From positions 14,807-39,065 of the forward strand of contig CALSCP010000473.1 in the NCBI GenBank assembly GCA_943704425.1: a stretch of DNA of 24,259 nt, in the 5' to 3' direction. The stretch is from Ministeria vibrans ATCC 50519 (Eukaryota; Opisthokonta; Filasterea). The position numbers were made by a program, and so were the translations under genes. Positions within the stretch are counted from its first letter, which is position 1; each line of letters begins with the position of its first letter. Of the stretch, positions 1 through 9,228 are shown one piece after another. The notes below the pieces were generated by a model. That model made no database searches, was not told the DNA's origin, and saw only the letters and a list, made by a program, of their open reading frames with translations.

Positions 1-40
<40 letters not shown>

Positions 41-217
41 AAGAGAGAAAGAAAGAGGAGAAAGAAACAAACAAAGTGATAGAGAGAGAGAGAGAGAGAG
101 AAACAAAGTGATAGAGAGAGAGAGAGAGAGAAACAAAGTGATAGAGAGAGAGAGAGAGAAACAAAGTGATAGAGAGAGAGAGAGAGAGAAACAAAGTGAT
201 AGAGAGAGAGAGAGAAA
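1..217. repeat. GA microsatellite / minisatellite
   Basis: The stretch is almost pure purine. It opens with a (GA)n run, then shows five copies of the 12-mer AAACAAAGTGAT (near 69, 101, 131, 159 and 189), each followed by an (AG)n run, giving a period of about 28-32 bp. It lies upstream of a splice acceptor at 280, so it is probably inside an intron of the RhoGAP gene or at its 5' side. Copy number is likely variable between strains. Confidence 0.9.
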
Positions 218-280
218 TACGACCGAAGAGAAACGAGGCTAATACGCTGTGGATATGTGTGTAGTGTCGTCGCATTGCAG

Positions 281-1924
281 ACACAGACAGAGGGCACTAC
301 GACGCAGCCATTGTAGCTGCCAACAAGGCTCTTTCACGCGCTGCTTTTTACGCACACGAATCAGCACAGGTAAATAAATTGATGACAACACACGACCCAC
401 AGTTGATAATAATATGATACTGACATTAATAATAATATTTTTTATTGTTCCTTTCATTGCTGTGTCATTGTACGGCAGTTCCTCAACAGTCACGCAACAA
501 CGTGCGGGGCGGTCTTGCAGCAGGTGTCGGATGCATACATTCGCGCCCTCGCAAACACCTCCATCACCCTCAAGCAGTCTGCGGCCGACGTAAAGCGCTC
601 TGGCACGGTAAAAAAGGACCCTCAAAATGCCACTCACTGTCAAACTCATGTCACCCTTTTTTTTAGGTTGTTGGAGAGGAGTTTTGCGCGGCCAATGTGA
701 CATGTGGTTATATTTCATCGCCCAACTCAGCCGAATACCAACTCGAAGCGATGCAATTGTCGGAACCCGCTCGGAACCTTCTCTCTGTCGGTACGTATAC
801 GGGACACACAAGTCTACGGTCTAACACAGTGCTGTTTTTTTTCTTCTACGATATGATATTACGTTCCGTTTTCTCATCTTCTCTATCACTTCTTTGGTTC
901 TTTTTTCCTATTTTTTTTCTGTATCACAGCCCCTCCAAGCACGCTTCGCAGTGTTGGAGAAACCCAGCGCAACATCGCCCCACAGTCCACACCACAACCC
1001 CCTCCACCTCAGCAGCAATCGCAGCCACCACCACCTCAACAGCGTGCCAGTGCAACCGTCCCTCCCCCTCCTCCCTCACGTCCTTCCCGCCAGTCCATGT
1101 CTTCCACTGACGACGCGCCCTCCCGCGGCGCTCCCTCCCGCCCCCCTCCTCCGATACGCCGCAGCTTTAATGCCGCGTCGCCGTCGCCTGCGCAGGCCTC
1201 GCCCGCTGCTACACCTCCTCACTCACTGACTCCCTCCGGCAGTGCGTCGTCCATCACCTCCGTCCGTCGCGTCCCTTCTCCCCGCCAAAGTCAGTCTGCC
1301 CGTACTTCCCTCGGCATTCCCTCCTCTCCTGCCTCCGCCTCCCCGTCGCCCCGTCCCGGGAGCTTTGGCGGTGTTCCTGTACCTGTGGGCACTCCACCAG
1401 CTCCCCAGACCAACGAACTACCCATTGTTGTCAGGGAGTGTGTGCAGTATTTGGAACGCAAGGCACTCGACGAAGAAGGGCTCTTTCGCATACCAGGCAA
1501 TCTCGCCACTATCAATGAGCTCAAGCGCCGCCACGAAAAGGGCATGCCGCTCAATCTACACACCATCTACGAGGCACACACCGTCGCAGGACTGCTCAAG
1601 TCGTGGTTCCGCGAGCAGCGTCGCCCGCCTGTTCCCAAGACGTTTCACGCCGATATGTCGGAAGCACTGACACTCCCCACCAACGACGAGTGCGCTGCTG
1701 CCCTGCGCTCTATCGTCACCCAACTGCCCGGCGCTGGCTGTGCCATTCTCAGCGAAGTCGTGCGTCTCTTTACGCTTGTGGCTGCGCATGCCAAGACCAA
1801 CAAGATGACGTCGGTCAATATTGCACGCACGATGGGCCCTACCGTCTTCCCCGACGCCAACCTCAGCTTTGCCCTCAAGGCTGTGCGTTTTCTGGTTGAC
1901 AACTATGATGCCGTTTTTTTGTAA
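281..1924 (+). CDS. RhoGAP-domain protein (5' end beyond window or unresolved)
   Basis: Exons are inferred at 281-369, 479-607, 667-790 and 930-1924 (TAA). All introns are GT..AG and the frame is continuous, giving about 444 residues. The first three exons encode an Ala-rich helical segment that might be part of a BAR-type or other helical domain; I cannot assign it. A Pro/Gln/Ser-rich linker with possible SH3-binding PxxP runs follows (about 935-1400). The C-terminal ~175 residues are a RhoGAP domain, which stimulates GTP hydrolysis by Rho-family GTPases. The arginine finger sits in EEGLFRIPG (codon 1487-1489), followed by HTVAGLLKSWFRE and the core helix KMTSVNIARTMGPTVFP. The usual LPEPL after the RE is changed to QRRPPVP. 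AATAAA lies 44 nt after the stop. The RhoGAP call is firm; the 5' structure is less sure, and no initiating ATG was identified. Confidence 0.85.
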
Positions 1925-2064
1925 TGTTGCACTCTCACAGAAAAAAAAATATTCTAATGAAATCATAAATAAAATTACTTATAATTATTATTATTATTAT
2001 AAGAATAAAAATTTAATTTTTATTACAATAATAATAATAATTATTATTAATTTAATTTTTAATT
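1925..2064. repeat. AT-rich convergent spacer with ATT/AAT inverted runs
   Basis: This 140-bp spacer separates two genes that end towards each other. It is nearly all A and T, with ATT runs around 1985-2000 and AAT/ATT runs around 2025-2055 that could fold as an imperfect hairpin on either strand. AATAAA motifs for the plus-strand gene (1968-1973) and the minus-strand gene (2064-2069, overlapping its stop codon) suggest that it supplies both poly(A) sites. Confidence 0.6.
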
Positions 2065-3384
2065 TTATTGTAATAATATATCCGAAATGTTTGCCCACTT
2101 TTGAAACAAAGCAGACACTTTCTGACTCTCGTACAAGATGCTCAATTCTCTCTCAATCGCACTCTCACTCTTTCCCTCTCTCACCATTGCACTCCGCACA
2201 TGACAACTGTACACACTCCTCCAGTTCGATGCCAACACAGTTTCAGTGAACTCAGAGTGACATCGGCGTAAGTGTTTCGGCAGTTTGCTTGGCTGTGGCA
2301 TGGATTGCGAGCAGATGGCACATCGAGTGCGATACACATTCAGCACATGATTCTTACTGAAATGATCAGCCACACGCCGCTTTGTGAATGACGCGTAGTC
2401 ACACACTTGTCCCGTTGCTGCTTGCACCATTCGACACTTGAATCGACCATTGGACAGTCGCTCAAACGACGCGTCGAGATCCACCGCACCACAACCACTT
2501 CCCGCTTCCTTCTGCGCACGCGACAGCCAACCACCAAACGACGACGGCACTCGCTCACTCTCACGCAACAACTGCAGCTCACGCACAATCACAGACTCGC
2601 TCGCATTGCGCTCCTCCAGCTCACTACGTACAAGAGAAGCGAACACTCTCTGCCAGTCACAGCCACGACCAAACACGTCACTATGCGACTGCAGCATGCG
2701 ACGCTTTAAATTGTTTGTCTTTGGCGACACATCCTCCTTGCACACCACACAGTTGACGCGGAACACACTCCGAGGATGGCACTTTGAGAAATCCTGCGCA
2801 ACCCGCCCAGGCGCAAATCCCTGTCTCGTACACACTCGTCCGTCCACCAGTCGACACCGACACCGCACCTTGCCATTCCCCAGCATCTTAAACACACTCG
2901 TGTCCTCCTCATCCTCCTTCTCGCCCCGTGCCATCGCCAACCACGTCTCAAATCCCATTGGGACTCGTTCCGACTCGCACCGGTCAAACACCTTGGCCAC
3001 TTCTCCCTCAACGTCCTCCTCTTCTCCGTCACGCTCCAGGGCCGCACGCACCTCTGGCAGGTAGACCGTCTTCCATCCTCCGTCCTCCAGCGGACTGCGT
3101 TCCATGACAGTCGCTGTGAATGTGTTTCTGTGGTGTGAAGCAACGTGACGATTGAGGTTGCTCGCACCAACAAACGAATTGCAGACGACACAGACGAGAC
3201 GGTGCTTGCTCGTGGGATGGCACATGGTAAAGTGATCCTGCACACTCTCGCCCACAAACCCCTGTGACCGACATGGCTCTCCATCGGCTGAAGGAAAGCG
3301 ACACACAATCTTTCCGTCTTCGCCCAACGAAAAAAACGCACTCGGCGGATCCGTCCGACATCGTTCGCCCGTCTCCGACATCAT
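2065..3384 (-). CDS. Three-module zinc-binding (C2H2-like) protein, unknown family
   Basis: This is an uninterrupted 439-residue frame starting at a double ATG. I do not recognise the family. The protein is three tandem copies of a module of about 135-145 residues (roughly 18-155, 160-300 and 310-439). Each module has a first Cys/His cluster of the form KxxCRxxxxxGxxC...Q/DxFxxxH, then about 14 residues on a second C2H2-like finger (CVVC or CAIC, 11-13 residues, then His pairs), then an acidic/helical stretch ending in a conserved E/QKVPxxFxxW-like signature. In module 2 the first zinc-ligand His of the second finger is Arg (NLKRRMLQSH). Paired fingers could bind DNA, RNA or protein; no direct evidence favours one. 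There is no signal peptide or membrane segment, so a nuclear or cytosolic location is inferred. It is divergent from the kinase gene, sharing a 177-bp 5' spacer. Confidence 0.85.
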   Translation of the reverse strand: MMSETGERCRTDPPSAFFSLGEDGKIVCRFPSADGEPCRSQGFVGESVQDHFTMCHPTSKHRLVCVVCNSFVGASNLNRHVASHHRNTFTATVMERSPLEDGGWKTVYLPEVRAALERDGEEEDVEGEVAKVFDRCESERVPMGFETWLAMARGEKEDEEDTSVFKMLGNGKVRCRCRLVDGRVCTRQGFAPGRVAQDFSKCHPRSVFRVNCVVCKEDVSPKTNNLKRRMLQSHSDVFGRGCDWQRVFASLVRSELEERNASESVIVRELQLLRESERVPSSFGGWLSRAQKEAGSGCGAVDLDASFERLSNGRFKCRMVQAATGQVCDYASFTKRRVADHFSKNHVLNVYRTRCAICSQSMPQPSKLPKHLRRCHSEFTETVLASNWRSVYSCHVRSAMVREGKSESAIERELSILYESQKVSALFQKWANISDILLQ

Positions 3385-3561
3385 CAGTTACATGTTGAAG
3401 GCGTATGTGCGGCCCGCTGCCACAGCGACACGCTCCCACGGTTCGCTCATACGAAAATGTCAATAGGAGAGAGATAAAGATTGATGAATGATTATTCGTA
3501 GATTGAAATCAGATTAAATAATAAATTACAGTCAGCTGGCGCGGCTGCAAGGCCTCCTGTG
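3385..3561. promoter_or_regulatory. Divergent intergenic (shared promoter) region
   Basis: This 177-bp gap lies between two divergent start codons and must hold the 5' UTRs and promoters of both genes. The right part (about 3470-3530) is AT-rich, including GATTAAATAATAAATTACAG. I see no confident TATA box or other element. The call is by position only. Confidence 0.45.
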
Positions 3562-6500
3562 ATGCTTGGCGCACTGTGGATCGCGGCCATGCTCCCGCTG
3601 GCGGCGCCGCTCAACTACAACGCGTTCTCGCGCGAGACCCCTGTGCCGTACCACCCACCGCCGCGCTTCTACTACGCCGCCACGCTCGTCTCGCCCAGCA
3701 GCATGTTCGTCTACGGCGGCCTCGTCGGCGACTTTGTCGAGTGGGGCCAGTCGCGCATGGCGTGCCGCAACGCGAGCGCCGCACAGGCCAACTACATCGA
3801 CAGCGGCTGCTTTCTCTTCCATGCCGTGCAACAGCGCTGGATCCCCATCCAGACCAACCGCAGCGCCCCGCCGCCGCTCGCACTGTCGACCGCCACACAC
3901 ACCGCTGCCGGGTCGATCTTCCTGTACGGCGGCGTCACGTGCCACTCGCACAACTACGGTGCGCTGTGGGAGCTGTCCTTCCTCGACTCCGCCGCCGTCT
4001 TGTACGCTTGGAGGGAGCGCGTGCCCTCGACCGCCGTCCAGCCTCCTCGCCGCAACACTGCCCATCTGTTTCCTGCCGCCCCCGACCTTCTCTTGCTCTT
4101 TTGGGGCTTTCTTGCCGACCGCTTTACGTCTCGGGTTGCGTCCGACTATTGGACGTTCAACACCACCACAGATGTGTGGACACGCGTCAATGTCACGAAT
4201 CCGCCTGTGCCCCGCTCGTCGGCCTGCATTGTCCAAATCAATGCCACGTCGCTGGTGCTCTTTGGTGGCCTCGACTCGTTCTTCGAGGCCATGCACGACC
4301 TGTGGCTGCTCGACATGCCGTCGCTCACCTGGCGGTTCGTTGCGTCCATGCCGACTCTCATTCCGTACGACTACTCTGCGTCCGTCTTTGATGCGGAACT
4401 CCAAAGAATAGTCTCGCCGGTGCAGCCTGCGTACTTTCGCGGCAACGGTGGTGTGCGCGGTGCTGAATTCCCCTTCATGGCGGTGCTGACGCTTGACGTG
4501 CGTGAGGCGCTTGCGGCGAACACGACTATGCAGACCGTCGCGTTGGAGGTCATTCCGAACTTGTTTACCGTATTTAGTCGCTCGGGCTTTCAATCGGTGT
4601 ATGTACCGTCTGTGGGCGTGTTATGCTACGGTGGCATTGTGCTCGATACGATTGGCAGCGCGTTTGTCTCGGACACGCTGCTGCTGCTCGACCTGCCGTC
4701 GCGCTCCTCCGCCTTTGCCACATGGATCACGCTGCCCATCACTCCGGGCCCCATGGCCACGATGGGCACGGGCCGGGCGCTTCTTGGCGACGCCGACTAC
4801 TACGTTTTTGGTGGCTTTGAGCTGGCGGGACGGTCGTCGTCGACTCTGTGGCGGCTCGACCTTGCCGGCTCGAACGTTTGGACGTACACGACGACAGAGG
4901 GGGCTCCACGGTTGGGACTGGGCGGCGCTGCGATGGAAACAGTCAACAAGACGACATTCTTTGTGACGGGTGGCTTTGTACAAGCTGGCGATCTGGGACG
5001 CACGTCGTCGGTGGTCGCCAACGAAACCTACTTGGTGACCATCACGGAGGAGCGCATTGCCGTGTTCCACGAGATCCCCATGCGCATTGCGTCGGCTCTG
5101 CCGGGCTCGTCAATGCGCCCATCAACGCGCTCGTTTGCCGCTGCGCTTGCGGTGGACGGAGGGCGCTGTGTGCTCGTGCACGGCGGCATCCTCCCGTACA
5201 ACTACACCATCACGGTGGTCACAGTGAACGAGACGCGCACGAGTGTGTTTGGTGACACCTGGCAGTTCTGCGTGGACACGCTCGAGTGGACGCAGCTGTC
5301 ACAGGACGGCCCGCACGTGGCACGCACTGCAGCCGTGTACGTGGCGGACCTTGACAGTGCCACCTTTTTCAGCGGCTCCGTGCCTCGCGAAGCGTCTGCG
5401 GTGCCCCAGTCGAGTCTGGATGCGACCAATGCCGTGTGGCGCTTCTCGCTGGACACTCGTCAGTGGCACAATCTCACACAGGCGATTCCGCAGCCTCATC
5501 CGCGCTCCCGTGTGAGCAGTGCCTTTGCCAGCTTTGGTCACAAGATGGTGATCAGCGGGGGCTTCACGAGCGTGCGTTTTGAGTCATTTGACGGACCCGT
5601 CGCCATTGTCGACTTGTGGGTGCTGGACCTGGTACGGCTCGTGTGGACGCAGCTGGAGCCGACGGCAGGCGGGGTGCAGCTACCCTTTCAGCTTACAACG
5701 AGCGTGGCGGTGCCGCATACGCAGGCCATGTGGGTGCAGGAGCAGACTTTTCCGCAGACGGGCTACTTCATTCCGGTCGGGTGCAATGTGGGCGAGTCGA
5801 GCGCGGACTTTGCGACGCTTCCGTGCATCCCTTGTCCACGCGGTTCCTACGCAAACGTGACAGGCGCCAGTGTGTGTCAGGCGTGTCCGTCACTGACGAC
5901 GACGGCGACGGTTGGCGCAACGCGGGCACAGGAGTGTACGGTGTGCTCGGACGCGTCGTGTCACGGTCACGGCTCGTGTCGCGTGACCGATGTCCTTGCG
6001 GGGACGGTCGAGTGCAACTGCAACGCCTTCTTCTTGCCGGCCGACCGCTGTGCGACACCCTGGATTGGCATCATTTTGGCCATGGTACTTTCGGTGGGTC
6101 TTCTTGTGCTGGTGGTGGTGCGATCGTCGCGTCGGTCGCGCCGCTACTTTACGCTCAAGTCAGCGACGGAGCGACTGCTGTCGGATCGTGACCAGCAGGT
6201 GGAGGAGCTGGAGTCGATGTGGCGCATTGACTATGGGGCGCTACAGTCATTGCGTCTGATTGGCGCGGGCGCCATGGGCGATGTTTTTGCGGCCGAGTGG
6301 ATTGGCAAGCGAGTGGCGGTGAAGCTGTTGAAGGAGGCGGTGCTTGAGTCGGACAGTGAGAGTCTCGCCGAGTTTGAACGCGAAGCGGCCTTTCTGCGCT
6401 CGGTGCGCCATGCCAACGTGGTCTTCTTCTATGGTGCCGGTGTGCGCCTGGGCGTGCCCTTTCTCGTGACGGAGCTTATGTCGCGCGGGAGCCTCAAGGA

Positions 6501-7104
6501 CGCACTTGCGGATCGCGACCTGTCGCTTTCGTCAGCACAGCGTCTCGCCTTCATGCGCGACATCGCATCAGCCATGGCCATGCTGCACTCGCTCAACCGT
6601 CTTCACCGCGATCTCAAGTCTGACAATGTGCTTATTGGCACGAGTGAGAACAGCGAGCTGCTCATAGCCAAAGTGGGCGACTTTGGCTGTTCGACGCTGC
6701 TTGCAACGGCTCAATACCCACAACAGCACAGGCAGCGGCGAGAGGAGATGGCGACGGCGGCGGCGCCGTCGTCGATGGAGCTGACACGACGCGTGGGCAC
6801 ACCACTTTGGCAGGCGCCCGAGGTGTTGCGCAACGAAAAGGACTACAGCTTTCCTGTGGACGTGTACAGCTACGGTGTGATTGTGTGGGAGGTGTGGACA
6901 CGCGAAGTGCCGTACCAACGCGAAGGGATTGAGTCGGTCTGGCAGCTTGAGGAGTATGTGCTGGAGGGAGGACGGCCGTCGCTGACGCAGGATGGGTCAC
7001 AGTGGCCGCAGGGGGTGTGCGCACTTGTCGAACGTGCGTGGAGCCACATTCCCGCGCAGCGGCCCACTTTTGCCGAAATTGTCGAGGAACTCTGTCGATT
7101 TTGA
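3562..7104 (+). CDS. Kelch-ectodomain single-pass receptor kinase (TKL family)
   Basis: A single 3.5-kb exon encodes 1180 residues. The first ATG (3562) begins a signal peptide (MLGALWIAAMLPLAAPL). Residues ~20-740 contain at least eight Kelch-type blades, visible as hydrophobic-GG motifs such as FVYGGL, IFLYGGV, LVLFGGL, VLCYGGI, YYVFGGF, FFVTGGF, VLVHGGI and MVISGGF. A Cys-rich juxtamembrane region (~755-833) has CxxCxxGSY and an EGF-like CHGHGSC...CNC stretch. A transmembrane helix spans 835-854, with a basic stop-transfer segment after it. The cytosolic kinase has the glycine loop GAGAMG (901-906), VAVK Lys921, alpha-C Glu941, HRDLKSDN (1015-1022), DFG (1040-1042), GTPLWQAPE (Glu1086) and DVYSYGVIVWE, so it looks active and tyrosine-kinase-like. 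It probably binds an extracellular or surface ligand and signals inward; the ligand is unknown. Several N-x-S/T sequons fit an extracellular location. Confidence 0.93.
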   Translation: MLGALWIAAMLPLAAPLNYNAFSRETPVPYHPPPRFYYAATLVSPSSMFVYGGLVGDFVEWGQSRMACRNASAAQANYIDSGCFLFHAVQQRWIPIQTNRSAPPPLALSTATHTAAGSIFLYGGVTCHSHNYGALWELSFLDSAAVLYAWRERVPSTAVQPPRRNTAHLFPAAPDLLLLFWGFLADRFTSRVASDYWTFNTTTDVWTRVNVTNPPVPRSSACIVQINATSLVLFGGLDSFFEAMHDLWLLDMPSLTWRFVASMPTLIPYDYSASVFDAELQRIVSPVQPAYFRGNGGVRGAEFPFMAVLTLDVREALAANTTMQTVALEVIPNLFTVFSRSGFQSVYVPSVGVLCYGGIVLDTIGSAFVSDTLLLLDLPSRSSAFATWITLPITPGPMATMGTGRALLGDADYYVFGGFELAGRSSSTLWRLDLAGSNVWTYTTTEGAPRLGLGGAAMETVNKTTFFVTGGFVQAGDLGRTSSVVANETYLVTITEERIAVFHEIPMRIASALPGSSMRPSTRSFAAALAVDGGRCVLVHGGILPYNYTITVVTVNETRTSVFGDTWQFCVDTLEWTQLSQDGPHVARTAAVYVADLDSATFFSGSVPREASAVPQSSLDATNAVWRFSLDTRQWHNLTQAIPQPHPRSRVSSAFASFGHKMVISGGFTSVRFESFDGPVAIVDLWVLDLVRLVWTQLEPTAGGVQLPFQLTTSVAVPHTQAMWVQEQTFPQTGYFIPVGCNVGESSADFATLPCIPCPRGSYANVTGASVCQACPSLTTTATVGATRAQECTVCSDASCHGHGSCRVTDVLAGTVECNCNAFFLPADRCATPWIGIILAMVLSVGLLVLVVVRSSRRSRRYFTLKSATERLLSDRDQQVEELESMWRIDYGALQSLRLIGAGAMGDVFAAEWIGKRVAVKLLKEAVLESDSESLAEFEREAAFLRSVRHANVVFFYGAGVRLGVPFLVTELMSRGSLKDALADRDLSLSSAQRLAFMRDIASAMAMLHSLNRLHRDLKSDNVLIGTSENSELLIAKVGDFGCSTLLATAQYPQQHRQRREEMATAAAPSSMELTRRVGTPLWQAPEVLRNEKDYSFPVDVYSYGVIVWEVWTREVPYQREGIESVWQLEEYVLEGGRPSLTQDGSQWPQGVCALVERAWSHIPAQRPTFAEIVEELCRF

Positions 7105-7217
7105 TCGACTGTAAAACAATGTAATAGTAGTAGCCAAGTCTTTTTTTGATATGATATCCTTTTGAAATGATTATTATAATTATTATTATCATTTTATTAT
7201 CATTTTTATTAATGGCT
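7105..7217. other. Convergent spacer between kinase and membrane-protein genes
   Basis: This 113-bp AT-rich gap includes an ATT/ATC run at about 7167-7210. The reverse-strand AATAAA at 7205-7210 belongs to the minus-strand gene. There is no other feature. Confidence 0.5.
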
Positions 7218-8610
7218 TTATGTAAGTTGGAAGGAGTGTGGACAGGAAGAGCCGGCGCAGAAGACGAGCGGTTCGCCACTGAAGGGAGAACGAATGCTCA
7301 CGAGACCCGCTTGTTGGGAGAGCCTATCAAAAGAGAAGTGTGAGTGAGTGGCAGAGAGTGAGAGACAGATAAAAAGAACATACGCAAGCACAAAGAAGGC
7401 AATGACACATTGAATAATGATAAGCAGAAGGAGAGTGGAGCAGGAGCGACTGCTCTTGGCCTGTGTCGGTGCCTGTGTCTGTGTCAGTGTCGGTGGTTGT
7501 GGTTGTGATTGTGGCTGTGGCTGTGACTGTGGTTGTGATTGCGGTTGCTGCGTAGAGTGGAGTGAGGGCGGGCTGGGTTGGCTGTGAAGACGCACTGCGT
7601 CACGCAGCACCGCGTTGATGCGCTCTTGCTCAGCGCGAAACTGGCTCAGTTGCGAAGCACTGTCCGCCAGTGTACCAACCTGAAAACCAACACAGTCGTT
7701 CAACAAAAACATACACACACACCATAAGAATATAATTATTATAAGCGTAAACCTGTTGCTCGAGTCCACGGTAGTCTGCGGCAAGCTTGGCAATTTCCTG
7801 TTGTCGTTGAGCGTCGCGTTGTTCGCTCGCGGGATCGGGTAGTGCGGGCGTGGTGCCGATCGTGTCCCTGCACAGAGGAGTGTATTGTATTGTGAGTAAT
7901 GAATTGCTAGAGAAGCGTGAAAGAGGGGGCTGCAATGTGTCATACTCGAGGGTGTGAAGACGGTTAGAGAGGGCACGCAGTTCGAGCATGACGGAGGAAC
8001 GAAGAGCGCGCAGATAGTCACCGACGTCGTGGGCCATGGAGGAGGTCGCCAGTGAGTTCTGGGTTGTTGCCACGGCCGTTGATGAAGAAGTGGGCGAGGG
8101 CGCGTTAGATGCGGTGGTCGTGTTGGGCGCGGGAGGATGCGGTCGGTACTGGGCAGCTCTGGGTTGTGTCGAAGCAGGAGGCACTGCGGCTCCAATGGTA
8201 TGTCTGTCGTTGTGCTGTGTTGCAGTCGCGGGCGCACCCTGGCGCGTTACAATGCGCATGCGCGGGTTGGGCGAAGCACCCAGCGACTGGGTGCCGCTGG
8301 TGTTCAAAGGCGACGATGGTAACGGCGGAGGGGGCGTCGAGGGCCTTCGCTGTCTGTGGTCGGGCGACGACACAACGGCGGGCGCTCTTCTCGGAGGCGG
8401 CGCCTGCCCTCCGTGGAGCTGTTGCGGCTGCTGCGACGCGGGTGGCGGGTGAGCAGCAGATGGCGCAGGCGTCTGATGCGGGCGAGCGGCGGGTGGGGCA
8501 GGCGTGGGCTGCGTGCGAGCGAGGGTTTCGCGGGGCGGCATGACGCTCATCAAGGCGCGCACTTGATCCTGCCCTCTCGGGAATTTCTTGCTCATTTCGT
8601 CGATTTCCAT
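7218..8610 (-). CDS. Pro-rich, coiled-coil protein with C-terminal membrane anchor
   Basis: Three exons on the minus strand (8610-7946, 7867-7753 and 7679-7218) join in frame (phases 2 and 0) to 413 residues. The splice sites are GT..AG (GTATGA..GTGCAG and GTTTAC..TTTCAG). Residues ~20-190 are Pro/Ala/Thr/Gln-rich and probably disordered. Residues ~236-291 are charged and heptad-like, with EQRDAQRQQEIAKLAADY followed by a second helix, and probably form a coiled coil. A Gln/Pro tract (QPQSQPQ repeats, about 305-323) leads to a strongly hydrophobic helix at ~343-366 (LLLLIIIQCVIAFFVLAYVL), with a 47-residue tail. No N-terminal signal is seen, so insertion as a C-terminally anchored protein of an internal membrane is inferred. 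The coiled coil plus anchor recalls tethers and SNARE-like proteins, but no SNARE heptads are evident. AATAAA lies 8 nt after the stop. Family not recognised. Confidence 0.75.
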
Positions 8611-9228
8611 GGTACTATGAAGGCGTAAGGACCCCTTGGGAGGGGTGTCGGTCGCGCGTGGAGCGGCAGGTGCAGCGGTTCTGTCGGATTGGGAGAAAGC
8701 GATTTTTGAAAATTGGCAAAGGTCATTTTTTTGGTATTCCTACACTTCATCGGTGGAAGGGGGGTTGCTCTGTGTGTGAGGTGGACTGGAGAGCTTCGAC
8801 GGTTCCATCACGGGACGAAGAAGAAATAAAATAAATAATTTTATTATTATTATGATCAAACAAAGAAAGACCACACAAACATCTCCAAACAGCTTTCTAA
8901 GATACAGGTAAGTGAGGTAAGACTGACCATAGTTATGAGTAAGAAGTAAGTAGTAACAGGATCGTCGAGAGGGCCAGAGGGGGCAGAGACAAGTTGACTG
9001 ATGACCCACAGTACAAAATACAGCAGAGTAGTGAATGAGTCGAGAATATTTTGATGTTAGAACGAGAAGAAGAAGGACGAGCTGCACTATTACAATTGCT
9101 CATGAAGCCGAAGGCAACGACTGACAGGAATCATCTAGTAGGAACGATTATTCATTGACACGAATCACAATGATCCGTACTTGGTTGCACGGCGACAGAC
9201 GATAGTAGGGCGACGAGATGTTTATTGT
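8611..9228. other. Intergenic, 5' flank of the anchored-protein gene
   Basis: These 618 bp lie between two minus-strand genes. The region contains T-rich (8727-8733) and ATT-rich (8836-8853) stretches. A 23-codon minus-strand mini-ORF at 8740-8808 could be an upstream ORF in the leader of the downstream gene. A longer minus-strand open frame (8740-9087) translates to Leu/Ile-rich sequence without domain features and is probably chance. I see no RNA gene or other coding exon. Confidence 0.45.

Noticed and set aside
1-217. CRISPR-like array
   Set aside because: Spacers are not unique (all AG runs) and the genome is eukaryotic; it is a minisatellite.
239-811. 190-residue minus-strand open frame over the RhoGAP 5' exons
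   Set aside because: No domain features, and the opposite strand has well-spliced exons that continue into the RhoGAP frame.
3532-4593. 353-residue minus-strand open frame
   Set aside because: Antisense to the Kelch region; Arg/His/Gly-rich shadow composition caused by GC-rich codon bias.
8740-9087. 115-residue minus-strand open frame, Leu/Ile-rich
   Set aside because: Composition reflects AT-rich spacer DNA and an ATT run; only a possible 23-codon upstream ORF was kept as a note.
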